Origin: Schistocephalus solidus
Lineage: Eukaryota > Platyhelminthes > Cestoda > Diphyllobothriidea > Diphyllobothriidae
Direction of reading: 5' to 3'
DNA: 64,000 nucleotides
Assembly (NCBI GenBank): GCA_017591395.1
Contig: WEDG01001415.1
Span: forward strand, 177,001-241,000
Below the pieces are notes generated by a model that saw only the letters and a list, made by a program, of their open reading frames with translations, was not told the DNA's origin and ran no database searches. Positions 11,090 through 24,084 of the stretch are shown piece by piece (positions within the stretch are counted from its first letter, which is position 1; each line of letters opens with the position of its first letter). The position numbers and the translations under genes were made by a program.

Positions 11090-11240
11090 GTGGGAACTCA
11101 GCAGTCAGTTGAGACGAATTTGATGGCTGTGGTTTGGTGTTCCTAGTACAGGTTCTTCAGTGTCTGTCAAATGGACGCGCAAGTGATCTACTAGGCCGAT
11201 GCAAGACGTGAAGTTACAATCTCAGGTATAACGGGTTGGG
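11090..11240 (-). pseudogene. C2H2 zinc-finger tail relic of the non-LTR element
   Basis: On the minus strand a frame reads CDCNFTSCIGLVDHLRVH, then LTDTEEPVLGTP. This matches the finger and linker of the intact copies (SRIGLVGHLRIH, RTEAGEPAPGAP). It is a short fragment with broken frames around it, left by an old insertion. Confidence 0.55.
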
Positions 11241-11539
11241 ATCGAGTACACATTGCTGGCTGTCGGTGTGGTTGTGGTGCTGAAGGGATACTTGGCGGGG
11301 CACCAGATGTGTTCTTGTGGCAGTCCGTTACCACGTGCACCGCTTAGTTTGCCGCTCTTGGGCGAGCCAGTCGGCTCACGTAATGGCCGGCACAGACGCT
11401 GACTCACACCGCCCGTCTTACACTCCTGCTGGGACTACCCTAGTCTTGGCGCCTACCTCGCGAGCGCTCGAAACCAATCAACGTGCGGCATTTCGTGGCT
11501 TGGCTGCAGGCAACAAATGAAGCACTGGGTTCAGGTGGT

Positions 11540-11835
11540 CTCAACAGCGGACACACGACAGTTCGACCGTCGTAGTCCGACGATGTCCACCGTATGCTCC
11601 ATGGGATAAGTGGAGCAAGGACGGTGACTTGCGCGTGATTTAGTTTAAAGTGATAGCAGACTTCGCTGCATCTACCGCACTCTCTCCTCCTTCCCCCACC
11701 TGAGCCCGGTGTCAAGACAGAGTCAAGAAAACCGGAGGCGGGAGAGGACGCAGGTGGCTGACGCGGGTGGGTCCCCTTAGTCCTAGCCGCCCCTAGGCGT
11801 GCCACCACACCTCCATGTTCGGCATTTGTTATGGG
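11540..11835 (-). repeat. Block B of the zinc-finger non-LTR element
   Basis: This minus-strand copy of the terminal block begins at the element end ('CGGTCGAACTGTCGTGTG') and extends about 290 bp inward past 'ACCGGGCTCAGGTGG' to the 'GGTGTGGTGGCACGCC' segment. It is better preserved than the other isolated copies and truncated before block A. Confidence 0.75.
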
Positions 11836-11899
11836 AGTGCAACCCGAATAACGCCTGCCGTGCCTTAATGTGGCCCCGTTTAGCGGACACACACAACCA

Positions 11900-14800
11900 C
11901 AACAGCACCTGGCCTGAGGAGACCGCTAGCTGCAGCTGTGTGCAGAGCCCCTTGTAAGTTCTCTGTCTCAGTAAAAGCTTGTCCTACCTAATCTGTCTTC
12001 CCTGACTTCTTATTTGGGAAACCTTCGTGTTTTACACCATGCGATTTCGAAATTCTCTCCAACTTTGAAATTGATGTTGATGACAGTCATCGTTGCTGAC
12101 GCCGCGGAGATTGTGGCAGGATTGATTATAGTTGTGATGGTGGGCGACAACGATGGTGGTGGTGTCGGCGGCGGTGCATTCCAATTGTGATCTCCTTTGT
12201 TGTTTGTCATCGCTGTGTAATGTAGTACAAGCGTAACGGCGAGGACGCTCGTAGAGGCAGCAAGTGGAATTTTTTGCGTTGTTGTCGCATTGGGCTTAGA
12301 GGTATCCGACGAGGCCGAACCGTGCGCGTGATGTTCGTGGACAAATTGTGCATGTTATAAGAGGTTGGGTGTGTGTTTTATTGGTTAAGTTCGTTTGAGA
12401 CTCGCAAGCGACTCATTCGGTTTTGGCTTCAACAATCCAGTTGGCTTCATTATATTGCTGCTCCTGGCTTCACTGCTATTCTTCAGATCGGTCGGTCTTG
12501 GGCGATGTCCTCCCAGATCACCATAGTTATTTATAGATCATCAGGGGATCAGAAATGTGATCCGACGCTAAGAACTAGTCGAAATATGCCAAGCCAACAG
12601 CTACGCAACATGGGTGACAAGGCCGTCTAATCAAGAATATAGGCAGTGGGGGGAAAATCAGTTAATCGTACCGAAACTCACACATTTAGAGTGTAGCGTG
12701 TTGCAGTTAATAAACACCAAATTAAACAAATATGGATAAATGCGCGTTAAAGAAATATGTAACAAATAAAATAACTATAAAGGGTTGTGTATGAATAAAA
12801 ATATGACGACGGGTTACCACAGACCCGCGTACTGTCCTTGTTAATTTCCGACAGAGGAAACCGGCCAGATTTAATCACTGGGCAAAAACAGCTGATAGTC
12901 TCGATCTGGAAAGACAGCGTCTAAGAAACGAAGCTACTTGTGGCTGTTTGGAGATGTGGCTACGGTGGCGGCTAATGGATGCTGGAGTTTGGTATGCAGA
13001 CACTGCTTTTTTGGCGTGTTCAGCCGCTGTACTAAGAGGCATTTTTGCCACATAGTAAAATACCAGTAACAGAGGATGGTCCTATGTGAAAACAAGATTT
13101 CACTGATGTCAGTTTTCCCCGTGGTCACATTCAAGATGGCAGTTCGTACATTGCAAGCTAATAGAACCATCCCTTTCATTGATGTGGACAAAGTGCTGAC
13201 AGTGTGTGGATAGCGATGGCGTCAACTTGCACCGCATATGGTGTCTAGTTGATCGTCGAAGTGTATACGCGTGTGATCCGATAGGTGCTTACGTTCTCGA
13301 AATGAGTATGTAGCTACAGTAGATGCCCTAACTCATGAAATATCAGGATCGAAATAAGAAGGAGTACTTGAGCATATATTTGATCTTCTATTTGTGATTT
13401 CTTGAATGGATTTGAGGCTCAAAACGTCCTTCAATAAAGAACACTGCATTTAAAATCTTGTTTTATGAAGGAAAACAGGCAAGATTTGGCGAAATTAGAG
13501 GTTTTCGAACAGCAAGAAATTTCCTATGCTCCCTCGGTTCAAACCGCAACGGACCGAGGACGATCTGGGCGGATATTTGCTGCCTTTGAAACCTCTCGAC
13601 AGACTCTGCATTCAGCAAGGGAGTGTCTGGCTGCATCTTCCGAACTTCGGTGATGATGCAGGTGACCTCCACGATGCCCCCGTTTGACCCCGCCAAGAGT
13701 GACAGATTTTTTTGCCTAAAACTCACTGGAATTTGTTTTTCACTGTCTGCACTTTAAACTATGTGCCATTCAGTTGGCTCATATCAATTGGCCACGCCAA
13801 CAAACCGAGATACTATTTTTGGATACCACAACATGCATGTACAAATAGGAAATTCAAAGGTAACTCACCTACATCTCCCACCAATATATACTGATACTGA
13901 TTTAATATCACAGAACAAAACCTCTTGTTTTGTATGTTGTGCAATAAAAGAACATTAATAAAAGCAGGAAAGATGTCAAATAAATCCTTTTTGAAACCAG
14001 AAAAGATGACCTTAGTTCAACGAAAATTGGATGAAGGAAAATGTAAGGAATCACATTGTTTCCAGAAACAACATATGATATCATTTTTAAAAATTAATTT
14101 TTTTCAAACTTCTGGCGCTTTTCGCAACAAAATGCAACAGCAAAATTTTTGACGGTGTTTTGTTTAACGGCTCCAAGAATAGGGACCGTAAACAAAACTT
14201 AAGTAAATGTTATTGATGATGAATCACCACGCAAAGCTTTTTTAAATTTAAAACACGGGCTAAAATACTTATTTGTGTAATATAGGTTCTGCTTATGCGG
14301 AATTAAGAAATGGAACGGACATAATACAAGCAGTTTTCATAAAAACTTAGTATGCATTCAGCAATCATAGAACGGGTCCTAAAAAGAAAAAAATAGCGAA
14401 AAATGCGCCAATATATAGCGACACGTGAGTTTCCTCGTTTTTAACTGAGAAATTATCACTAATTTTCTGAGAAGTCAGAAAAACTGTCAACATTGCCCAT
14501 TTTATCTTGACTTTTTTCTTAAAAATATAAAGTAAGCAGACACTTATTGGCGAAAAATCTAATAAAAGCGATTTTGAAAGGGATCGCTTATTCTAGAAAG
14601 TTTTTAATGGAGCTCAGGCTTGACGTTCCTTCGTCTCTGCATTTTCATATTTGGATAAGTCCACAAATATGACCCAAGTGGCCATCTGTATCAGAAAGAA
14701 TTTCCAAAATCTCATTTGGTAAATACTTTTGAGAACTATTTACTTGGGGAAGTTTCGGTAAACAAAAAGAACATAATCTAAATTTATTTTTAATCTTTTG

Positions 14801-15535
14801 AAAACGTGGAAAATCGTGAAAAAAATTCACAGGAAAAATCGGCAACTCACTGCTTTGACGCAAAGAAAACTTCGCATAATATATAAAAATTATATGCTTA
14901 CAATTACACCTGACAATTCTATTTAAAGTTATTAGTCACTGACCGGTCCGTCAAAATGTGACCTTATGTCGATTTTGTTTCCTTTGACATCCATATCGAC
15001 GAATCAAAACAAATAATTTTTTTGTCTTAGACAACTGCAACTCAAACAATGGAAAAATGTAAAGCAACAGCCAATTCTCGAGAGACCGCGTCAGAATCTA
15101 TATTCAAACGATAGACTGATCGCTAACGGCCATACAATAAGCTTATTTCTGAAGAATTATTTCAACCAAAAAACTTCACTAAAGGACTACTTTCGAAACT
15201 TATTCTGTGTGTTAATTTATTTACTCGTTTTTTTGCATGATCAGAGGTTCTGCACATTCGAAACTTAAGTTTACTCAGTTACAACGATTTTTCACGTTTT
15301 CGAAGTTTTTCAGTTATCTAAAAATTTAGTATTTCTGAACTAGGTAATATTACTTTTAATATTTATTTTAACTTTTCAATTCACCTAAAATCCTTCATTA
15401 TTATTTGAAAGCTTTGAAACATTCGTTCGTGCCGGTTTGTGCGTCACTGGTAATCGTTGGTAAATTTTCATGCGATAGCTCACGCACTGTATGTGTAGTT
15501 AGGTGGTATAATGGGCCCACAGAACGCATCAATTT
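11900..15535. other. AT-rich stretch without recognisable genes
   Basis: I found no convincing coding region. A short segment at 13800-13920 (a 'gatactattttt' to 'atatactgatactga' tract) is repeated at 19095-19210. The remainder is AT-rich and could be intergenic or intronic. Confidence 0.45.
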
Positions 15536-15537
15536 GG

Positions 15538-15735
15538 CGAAACACGTCAGTTCGACCGTCGTAAACCTACGATCTCCACCGTATGCTCCGCAGAAAGCTG
15601 ATTCAGGGACACAGACTTGCGCGTGATTTAGTTTTAAGTGATTGAAGACTTGAAATTCATCTACCGTACTCTCGCTTCCTTAACGCACCTGGGCCCGGTG
15701 TCAAGACATAGTCAAGAAGACCGGAGGTGGGCGAA
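15538..15735 (-). repeat. Block B of the zinc-finger non-LTR element, diverged
   Basis: This minus-strand copy of the terminal block runs from the end 'CGGTCGAACTGACG' to the 'GGTCTTCTTGACTATGTC' segment. It is older than the copy at 11540. Confidence 0.65.
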
Positions 15736-16164
15736 GAAAACTCATCTCCCACAGAGTGGGAGAACGGGGTGCGGCGTGAGTCTGCACCTACGCGTGCCAA
15801 TATTGGGCAGGCACAGGCCCCCATGCTGGGCCCTGATTTGGTCCCCCGTGTTGTACCAGCGCATCTACCACGTGACCCGTTTAGGCGGCACACTGGCGAT
15901 ACACTGCACCAAAACAGGGACCATCTTAGGGTGCAACACCTGTCAGTCAGACCATGTAGAGGTCGTGCATGCCATAACAGGTGCTACACCTGTGGTTGTG
16001 ATGCCAAGTCCCGGCGCCGGCTTCATGCGTGCGAGGGGGAAAGGGGAGCCTGAAGTCGTTTCGGAGAGAGCCATCCCGAGAGCATTCCAACGCTAACAGT
16101 CGGACACCGAGGGCTGCCAATTGACTAGGTCAGTCGGTCCACACTGGACGGAGAGAGCGAGTGA

Positions 16165-16210
16165 GAGACACGATAAAAACCTTAATCCTTAGTCTTATTA
16201 TGAGAGAAAA

Positions 16211-16257
<47 letters not shown>

Positions 16258-16430
16258 CACTTTATTTCGAAGTATCATTCAAAACTTTCAGCAAAAAAGA
16301 AATGGCTCCATTCACTAAGATAAAAAGATAAGTTAACATACTATGCAAGAATCAAAGAGTCAACAATGGACAGCTAGTGGGGGATACAGTTTCGAAACGT
16401 AGAAGAAGCTGAGCTGCGTTGACATCTTAG
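16165..16430 (-). repeat. Partial copy of the (GA)n-containing repeat C
   Basis: The segment 'cacgataaaaaccttaatcc', then (GA)n at 16202-16253, then 'atcattcaaaactttcagca' and 'aagttaacatactatgcaag' matches the core of the copies at 17911-18560 and 19213-19997. Orientation is arbitrary. Here the microsatellite has about 25 GA units. Confidence 0.65.
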
Positions 16431-17640
16431 CGGTGCATATTTTTTAAAATATCACTACCTCTTGTCCTGAAAAGGTGCACTACAGGGTTTCAGGCCCACT
16501 GATATTCAGCGCAAATGGTGCGTGTTATTAAATCGCAGGTCGCGCGATTAAGAGTAAACAGCGATCACCTGAAAACTTATCAGGAGCAGATTATTGGTCG
16601 AGGGGACCAGCGGCCGTGACTTATTCGGAGGATCGTACAAAAAACACTGGGAATTCACCTTCCTCCGACCCTACAAAAATGCTCGAAGTCCTACTGAACG
16701 AAGAAGTGAAAGTCGGCAAAATGTACTTTTTTCGATTATTCATCAGCAGGCCAGTAAAATAATATATGCCTTGACAGAGGGTGGCAAAAGTTAGAAAACA
16801 GTCAATGAAATATAACGATGGGGGTGCGAAGGTTCAGGGTGTCGAGTCATGTTCAAGCAAGGGGAGGGGAGAGGGAAAGTGACCATGGTCCAGTTCTGTC
16901 TTTGCCGAAAGGGGGATTATGCCAGTAGGTAAGGTTTGCGTTTCGTAGGTCAAATTAGGCAGGATAACTTGAGGACTTGAACGAAGGCCGCTGGCGTCGG
17001 AATTCGGTGTAGATCGCCAGCACTTCGTAGATTACTGGAAATGCTTGATGGTAATTTTCTCGATGACGGCTGTCAACCGGTATTATAGGTGGACTTTTCC
17101 ATGCTTCGTTTTAGCCAGGCAGGATGGTGTATTACCGTCCGTTTGTATAGGCATTTGACCTCGTCTCCCCTTAGCAAGTGGAGATGTAAATACACTTTTA
17201 GGAGACGCCTGGCTCGATTCTAGATTCTCCTGTAATCTCAATGGTCGCTCGCCGACACGGTGTGACCGTGAACTACTGGCAATTCTGAGCGTGCGTATTC
17301 GTGTCCAAAAATTGTGCCACCAGAACGCAAACTCGTCTGGCCGACCAAAAGATGCCCAAAGCAAGCGTCAGAAGCAGCCGGCAAAGCCTAATTTATGTCT
17401 TATTCAGCCTGAAGCACGCGCAGATGCACGGTTTGAACTTCTTTATTAGCTCGGTCTTCAGACCTAGGTTTCGGTCGATGGCTGGGACTAAATCTCTCTC
17501 CGATGGCAGTGTCGTAGCATCTCACCCCAGTCTTCCACTCGCCGTGGAGGAAGTTTAGTGGGAATCGGTTCTATGTCCCTCCACCTCCCTGGTCATCTAT
17601 AGGTGGCTTCGCGCTAAATGTCAAGAAGAGTACCTATTTC

Positions 17641-17760
17641 CGTGTCCTAACCCTTGCACAAAACATAACCCAAACTCTAAACCAAGTCTTAACCTCAAGT
17701 CCACACTAGTTTTACCGTTACTTCAACCCTGACCCTAACCCTACCCTAATTTCCCTGGAA
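17641..17760. repeat. Degenerate telomere-like repeats (CCCTAA variants)
   Basis: Scattered 'taaccc', 'ccctaaccc' and 'cctaacc' words occur within 120 bp, ending 'gaccctaaccctaccctaat'. This may be an interstitial telomere-like tract or the start of repeat C, which itself contains similar words. Confidence 0.45.
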
Positions 17761-17910
17761 TGTAGCGTAATTCCACCAGTAGAAGGGGCGTTCCTACTTC
17801 CCTGCCCTGTTGAGGGTGGAGGGTCAGGGGGGGGGGTTAAAAATACGATGGATAGAACGACTCGAGCACAGATTTGTATTCCCCTTCCCCTGCACTCATG
17901 AATAAATTTG

Positions 17911-18560
17911 TAATACATAATCGGTGATAACAGGGACCTCTCAGGAGAGAGAATGACAGTTCTTAAATGTGCAAAAAATTAAAATATTTACACAGTGCTT
18001 GTTTTAATGCACTAAAAAGGGCCCGGTAAGGCTGCCTTGTATGGTCGCCTAAACAGGTCAAGGGAAAAGAAACCGCCTCACACGCTGAAAATAGGTGACC
18101 TCGCGGTAAATTTCAGGAAAGGTAAATACACCCATGTGTCAATGCTAACGCGGACTCTAACTTAAAACTAAACTGCCACCTTAATCTTAACCCTGGCCCC
18201 TTCCTAAACCTAAAACCTACATTCGACACGATAAAAACCTTACCCCTTAGTATAATTATGAGAGGAAGATAGAGAGAGAGAGGGGGGAATACGCTTTATT
18301 TTGACGTATCATTCAAAATTCACAACAAAAAAAGAAATGGTTCCATTCACTTAGATAATAGGATAAGTTAAAATACTATGCAAGAATCAAAGAGTCAAAA
18401 ATGGAGAACTAGTGGGGAGACAGTTCCGATCTCAGATTCTGTATTTCAGTCTCTTCACACGTAAGGTAGCGTGCTAGAAATAGCAAAAGGGGGCGCTGAT
18501 ATGCCGATGTAGGGCGCATCGGACGGGAAGACTTCACGGCAATCAGCTCGGAGTGGAGGA
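17911..18560. repeat. Repeat C, copy 1
   Basis: About 650 bp aligns with 19213-19997 in direct orientation, 1.3 kb apart. Common blocks are 'cttgttttaatgcactaaaa', 'ggcccggtaagg', 'gtcaatgctaacgcggactc', 'cgacacgataaaaacctta', a (GA)n tract (short here, 18262-18285) and 'cacgtaaggtagcgtg'. No coding capacity is evident. Confidence 0.8.
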
Positions 18561-19212
18561 GAGCATCATCAATAATTCGCCCAGAAAATGTCTTGACTGT
18601 TGCAAACTGCCTTTTTGTTATTAAATCTACTAAAACAGTATAAGAAACACCGGCAGCAGTAGAGAGCATTCGGAGGATACGTTTTAAAATCAACAAATCC
18701 TTTTAAACAAAGCTGGAAAAAAATCCCGGGCGAAAAAAATAAAGGATGAGGGGAAGAATACATGCCTCTATATATCACCAGACAAGGACTTGAGGTGTGT
18801 GATAGGAACGTAAACGACGGATATAATATAGAAAAGAGTATCAATATGTTAGGAGAATGAAAGATGGGAGGTCAGAGTAATGCCAAGGTACAGGAAAGAG
18901 GATATCTCGTTGGGAAGGACGGCTGAGGATTCAGAACTAGGGGAGGGTCACAGGGGACGAATTTTTCATGGTCGAGTTGAAGACCATTATCTGACGACCA
19001 AGCTGAGATATGGTCCAAGCTATCGTTCAGAGACTGGAGATGTGTCTGATTTTTAAGATGATGGCCATATCTTCGGCATATTTTATGTACAGTCGTCTCG
19101 CCAACATATCAAGATACTATTTTTTTTGATACCACAACTCGCATGTTCAAATAGGGAATTCAAAGGTGACTCACCTACATCTCCCTCAAATATACTGATA
19201 CTGAATAAATTT

Positions 19213-19997
<785 letters not shown>

Positions 19998-20119
19998 TGA
20001 CTCGTTCCTCTTGGTGGGCCTTTGAAATTGAGCCGCCATCTTTTCTGCTCTCCATTCACATGTGAATCCTCTTATATGTACGTTGATTGGCCTAATTCAC
20101 CCATTAAATACATGAATTT

Positions 20120-20250
20120 TAACACTATTTTGTTTATTTGAAATACAAAAAAATGAGGTTATCAGCGCACGACGCTGGCACTATTTTGAAGCAAGTCCAA
20201 ATCGATCAATATTTTGAGACACATTCAAGGACGATTCTTCACAGTGAATG
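20120..20250 (+). repeat. Fragment of the inverted-repeat family at 48465/50701
   Basis: The tract 'tatcagcgcacgacgctggc' to 'attcaaggacgattctt' matches the 'gtcagcgcacgacgctagta' and 'attcaaggacgattctt' words of the arms at 48465-48882 and 50701-51105. A third, diverged copy shows that this is a dispersed repeat. Confidence 0.6.
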
Positions 20251-20439
20251 GAGGACCTTTTTGCTGACATTTTTTGGAATTATACTTTCACAATAAAGCG
20301 TAACTCTCTCTTTCTCTCTAAAGTTCTCAGCGTGGCGTCTATAGCGCTTCATCTTTTGTGAGTTTCGAGCCACTTCGTTCTTCTGCGAGAACCTGGTACA
20401 TGTCTACTGGGACAGGGGGCTGTGTTTAACCTGAGACCT

Positions 20440-20615
20440 TCCATGGTCTTCCTACCTCTGGCTTGACGTCGGACTCGGGCGAACTAGGCCCTGGTTGGTG
20501 CACATATCTACTGCCACTTTAAACTCATTAGAGTCCAATTCACCGTCCCGATCCCATAGTGTTTAGGGCAAAAGGTGCACATCGTCGCATGAGGCGGTCG
20601 AACTGTCATATACAG
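20440..20615 (+). repeat. Block B relic of the zinc-finger non-LTR element
   Basis: This is a decayed plus-strand copy that keeps 'ctgccactttaaactcatta', 'ttcaccgtcccg' and the terminal 'cggtcgaactgtca'. Confidence 0.5.
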
Positions 20616-21129
20616 TACCTGGTGCAATTGATGACACATGCCTAAGCTGGCGAAAAATCTCTCATCAATCGAAATCTAGCATAAATTCAACGAGCAGAAT
20701 ACACAATTCAATAGGCACAGCTTTCGGTTAAGGGAAAACTCGAGGGGAATACTAGAAGTAATATTACATTGGTTAAAACTGTTTAAAGAAAAACGGGAAT
20801 ACCGAAAACACGGGAAGTCGCATTGAGTACGGAAGCCCAGTTTTCAGAAAGTATACAAAGTCTGTCCATGCAAATGATTGGGTAAATAAAATTGCTCGAA
20901 TAGAAAAACGTTGAAAACACTCCTCTTACATGCGTACATGTAAGCCGATCGATGAGCGTTCATCAACAAATATACGTAATATTAAATCAAATACATATGT
21001 ACATTACATGTATGCGTACCTATGACTTACATATCTTTTAAGAATTAGTGTTATGCATTTAAGTGTTTACTGCTAAATCGTTTGTTTCAGAAATTTCTTG
21101 TGAACATTCTATACAATTTTCCGTTTTTA

Positions 21130-21570
21130 TATTTTTTGAGATGCGGTTAATTAAAGCCGTATGGAATTCACTTGATTTAGCTCAAGCACTAAAGGTTTGC
21201 ATGAGGTCACGCGTCGATAGACCAATCAGTGAAAAAAATGGAATAGAATTAGCGGATGCAATCATAAGCAGGTCATTTTCGATGTATAAATATAAATTAT
21301 TAAATAAAATTTCTATGAGAGTTTTGACTACAGTGCAGTCTGCTTAATTTCAGGGAACCCAAAAGAATATAATTTTAGATTACTCCCTCCTCGTGGAGAA
21401 ATACGTTGGTAACATCGGGGATCGCTGTAACTCGTAAAGCTTTCCCTTTTAAATTTAAAGGATATTTATTTTTCGTGTAGAACGAACATTCTCTGTAACG
21501 CGTTAAGTGTAAAAGTAGCATGTACAGCGTTTTAGGTGTCCAAAATGTTTATTTTCATTTCAGACACCAC
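21130..21570 (+). repeat. Dispersed repeat D, copy 1
   Basis: About 440 bp is repeated in inverse orientation at 35800-36250, sharing 'gtatggaattc', 'aggtcacgcgtcgat', 'gagagttttgac' and 'taggtgtccaaaatg'. A 95-codon open frame crosses it but is broken in the other copy, so I do not regard it as a gene. Confidence 0.7.
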
Positions 21571-22084
21571 GCTCAATGATTTACATCGTCTATTATAAAT
21601 GTAATCTGTCCCGTCACTTAACTACGGGACTATACTTTAATGATATGGCCAACGTATAAAAATCCAGACTGACGGGGTTTACTCTACTGGAAGCATAACC
21701 TTTCTAAGCAGCAAATAACAGCGCTTCCGTGCAAAGTTACTTGAATAATTCGGCATCATTAACCACCGTTGAAGCACAATTTAGCATTCATTATAGCTAC
21801 GAGCACTATCCTGTTACCTTCGCTGATCTTCCAGTGGATCACCGTCCACAATTTGATGGCCATTCAAAACACTCAGCTCGGGCAGTTGTTGAAAATGTTT
21901 GTGTGCACAGTTCCGTGCTCCCGTAAGAATTTCTTACCAACCCTCGTTGGTCGGTCTGTCTAAAAATGAGATCTAATTGCAGACGTGAATGTTATTCAAG
22001 AGGAAAGGTTGGCAGCCAGCAAACAAGGCCGAGGATCATTGCCGGCATTGAAGATAGTAGGCTAGACAGAAGGTAAGACGAAGA

Positions 22085-23095
22085 GGGAAAATCCTATGAA
22101 AGGAAGCACGCGTTTGAGTTACTGGACTACTGTTTGCGCACGTATTTCACGTTAAACGGCAGTATTTATGAGCAAATCCAGGCAGCCCCGATGGGATCAC
22201 CGATTTCCGGCTACCTGGCGGAAGCGGTATTACAAGAACTGGTCTCGGGTCTTCCAGCTCTACAAGCCGAAATTCTGGATGCGCTACATAGGCTTCGCCT
22301 TTGTCATCCTTCATTGAGACGCTGGAGAACTTTAAAAGAAAGTTGAACTCGATTTTCCCACAAATTCAATTCACAATGGAGTAAGAAGAGGACCGAACGC
22401 TGCCTTTTTCTCGATGTCCAGGTCTAGAGCCAGCAGGTTCGAACCCTCCAGACTGGCTTGGTTCAAAAAGCGACCAACACGGAGAAAATTCTTCCATAGC
22501 AAAAGCAATCATCCCCTGCCATTTAAAGGCAGTTGCGTCCGGTTGCTTTATCGCCGCATCCAGACAGACTTCAGCACAGAAGCTGCGAGAACGTTAAACC
22601 ATATGGCGCCTCTTCCTCACCAATGGATATCCACACAGCTTCATAAATAAATGCTTGTACCAAAGGCACAGGAAGACCGAAGGTGAGCAACAACAAAAAA
22701 CCTAAAATTTTCCGTGTCTTGCTCTACGTGAGGAACGTATCTGAAACCACTGAGTGCGTGCTAACACTGCTAAATGTGGACATTGGACATCGCCCGGAGG
22801 CGAATGTCCGTTGTTTATTAATGCCATCAAAGGGTCGATTACCACCCGTGGACACTATGGGCGTTATTTGATGCGTCAAATGTCTAGACTGTTCGGCCAT
22901 CTACTCGGACTTCACTAACAAACGGATGAGTACGCACATGCGTGAGCATACTTCAGCCGTAAAACGAAAATATTTACTGTCCCCCGTTGCCATGCACAGC
23001 CTAGAAAACAATCCCCAGTTCAACTTTGAAGGGACCAAATTGCTTGGTCATAACCATGTAAGATTTACATAAGCCCTATATTTCCCCGTTTTGTC
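22085..23095 (+). pseudogene. Penelope-like element relic (RT to GIY-YIG)
   Basis: Successive frames show PLE reverse transcriptase and endonuclease pieces. Thumb-side RT text QAAPMGSPISGYLAE lies at about 22170-22215. The palm C motif reads RYIGFAFVI at about 22280-22310, where active copies have YVDDTFVI, so both catalytic aspartates are lost. The GIY-YIG C-terminal half follows at about 22890-23050 (NKRMSTHMREHTSAVKR, then HSLENNPQFNFEGTKLL). Several frameshifts and stops make it a dead element. It is too diverged to assign to the families below. Confidence 0.7.
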
Positions 23096-23648
23096 ATTTC
23101 CGATGATGCGCTTGAGTACGACTGTGAAACGCCAGACGAATAAATCCCTTTTCCCAGAGGTCACCTTATCTTTTCATTCTATTTCAATACCTGGAGTCAG
23201 GATCTTCAACAATATCCATATATGTATGTATATAATGTCGGTAATGCTATTCTGCCTATATATATATATATGCAGCGACAGAGGATGACAGGTGGTGAGG
23301 CACTGATGAACTTCGGTTCAATGAAGTGCTTATGACCCATCTGCTAGACCCAGTGTGTGGACTGTCTGCGCCGTACTCGAGTGCATGTTTGTGTTTCCAG
23401 TCCCAGCTGGTAGTCAGGGTTATGATTGGCTGAATGAAGGCAGAATAAGCCCGAAACAGACTGTATCAATCTACCCATATTCTCTGTCGTGTCTCCTCTC
23501 TGCAATATATATATATAGTGGAACATAGTTGAAAAAGAGCAAACAGTGAAAAAAACTCCCGGTGCTAGTAAGGAGAAAAAAACTGTCACCCGCTGACCCG
23601 TGTTACCGAACACGTATATATGATGAAGTAAAACCGACAAAGACAAGG

Positions 23649-23698
23649 GGAGTCGGAATGGCCATTTCTGGCTTATTAGCCGTCATCAGCCAGTCCTT
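23649..23698 (-). ncRNA. Hammerhead ribozyme, class 1 (helix I weakened)
   Basis: The core CTGATGA (23683-23689, minus), GGC/GCC stem II with the TAATAA loop, GAAA and palindromic ATGGCCAT are all intact. The helix I 3' strand reads CCGACT where other copies have CCGGTC, which breaks two pairs, so cleavage may be poor. Confidence 0.6.
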
Positions 23699-23947
23699 CC
23701 CAATCCCAAGTGTGGAACACCTGGGATTCGAGCCCGCGACCTTTGGTAATTTAGTAAAACGCTCTTCCATTGAGCCACGGGCTCGTTGTTTTGTCGGTTT
23801 CGATCGGAAATAGGATGATAGTGTGCGGCTCAACGATCTGCTTAAGGAACTTGTATGTTCCGTTGTGCCCCGGAGCCCTCGTAGAGCCCTCGCAGGCGGT
23901 CGCAAAGCGACGTGTAGCATATGATGAAGTAGAACCGACAAAGACAA

Positions 23948-23999
23948 GGGAGACCGAAATGGCCATTTCTGGCTTATTAGCTGTCATCAGCCAGTCATA
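23948..23999 (-). ncRNA. Hammerhead ribozyme, class 1 (stem II weakened)
   Basis: CTGATGA is at 23984-23990 (minus). Helix I GACTGG pairs with CGGTC after one shift. Stem II is AGC/GCC with one mismatch. GAAA and the helix III palindrome are kept. Confidence 0.6.
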
Positions 24000-24084
24000 C
24001 TCTTGGATTCTGGTCTCCCTTGTCTTTGTTGGTTCTACTTCATCATATGTTATGTTCTCAATCTGGTCAGGGGCCGGCGTTCGC

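Larger units (their letters stand above)
23615..24000 (-). mobile_element. Tandem tRNA-SINE/hammerhead units
   Basis: Read on the minus strand: hammerhead (23999-23948), tail, tRNA-like head (23785-23713; A-box-like TGGCTCAATGG, B-box-like GGCTCGAATCC), second hammerhead (23698-23649), and tail to a short AT run. The two ribozymes are 301 bp apart, the repeat length of the family. At 24003-24050 a fragment of the same tail lies in plus orientation, which makes a palindromic junction. Confidence 0.75.

Noticed and set aside
12010..12210. Pro/Thr/Ile-rich minus-strand frame as the spacer of a zinc-finger retrotransposon
   Set aside because: Composition is similar, but no finger, RT or block A/B sequence lies beside it.
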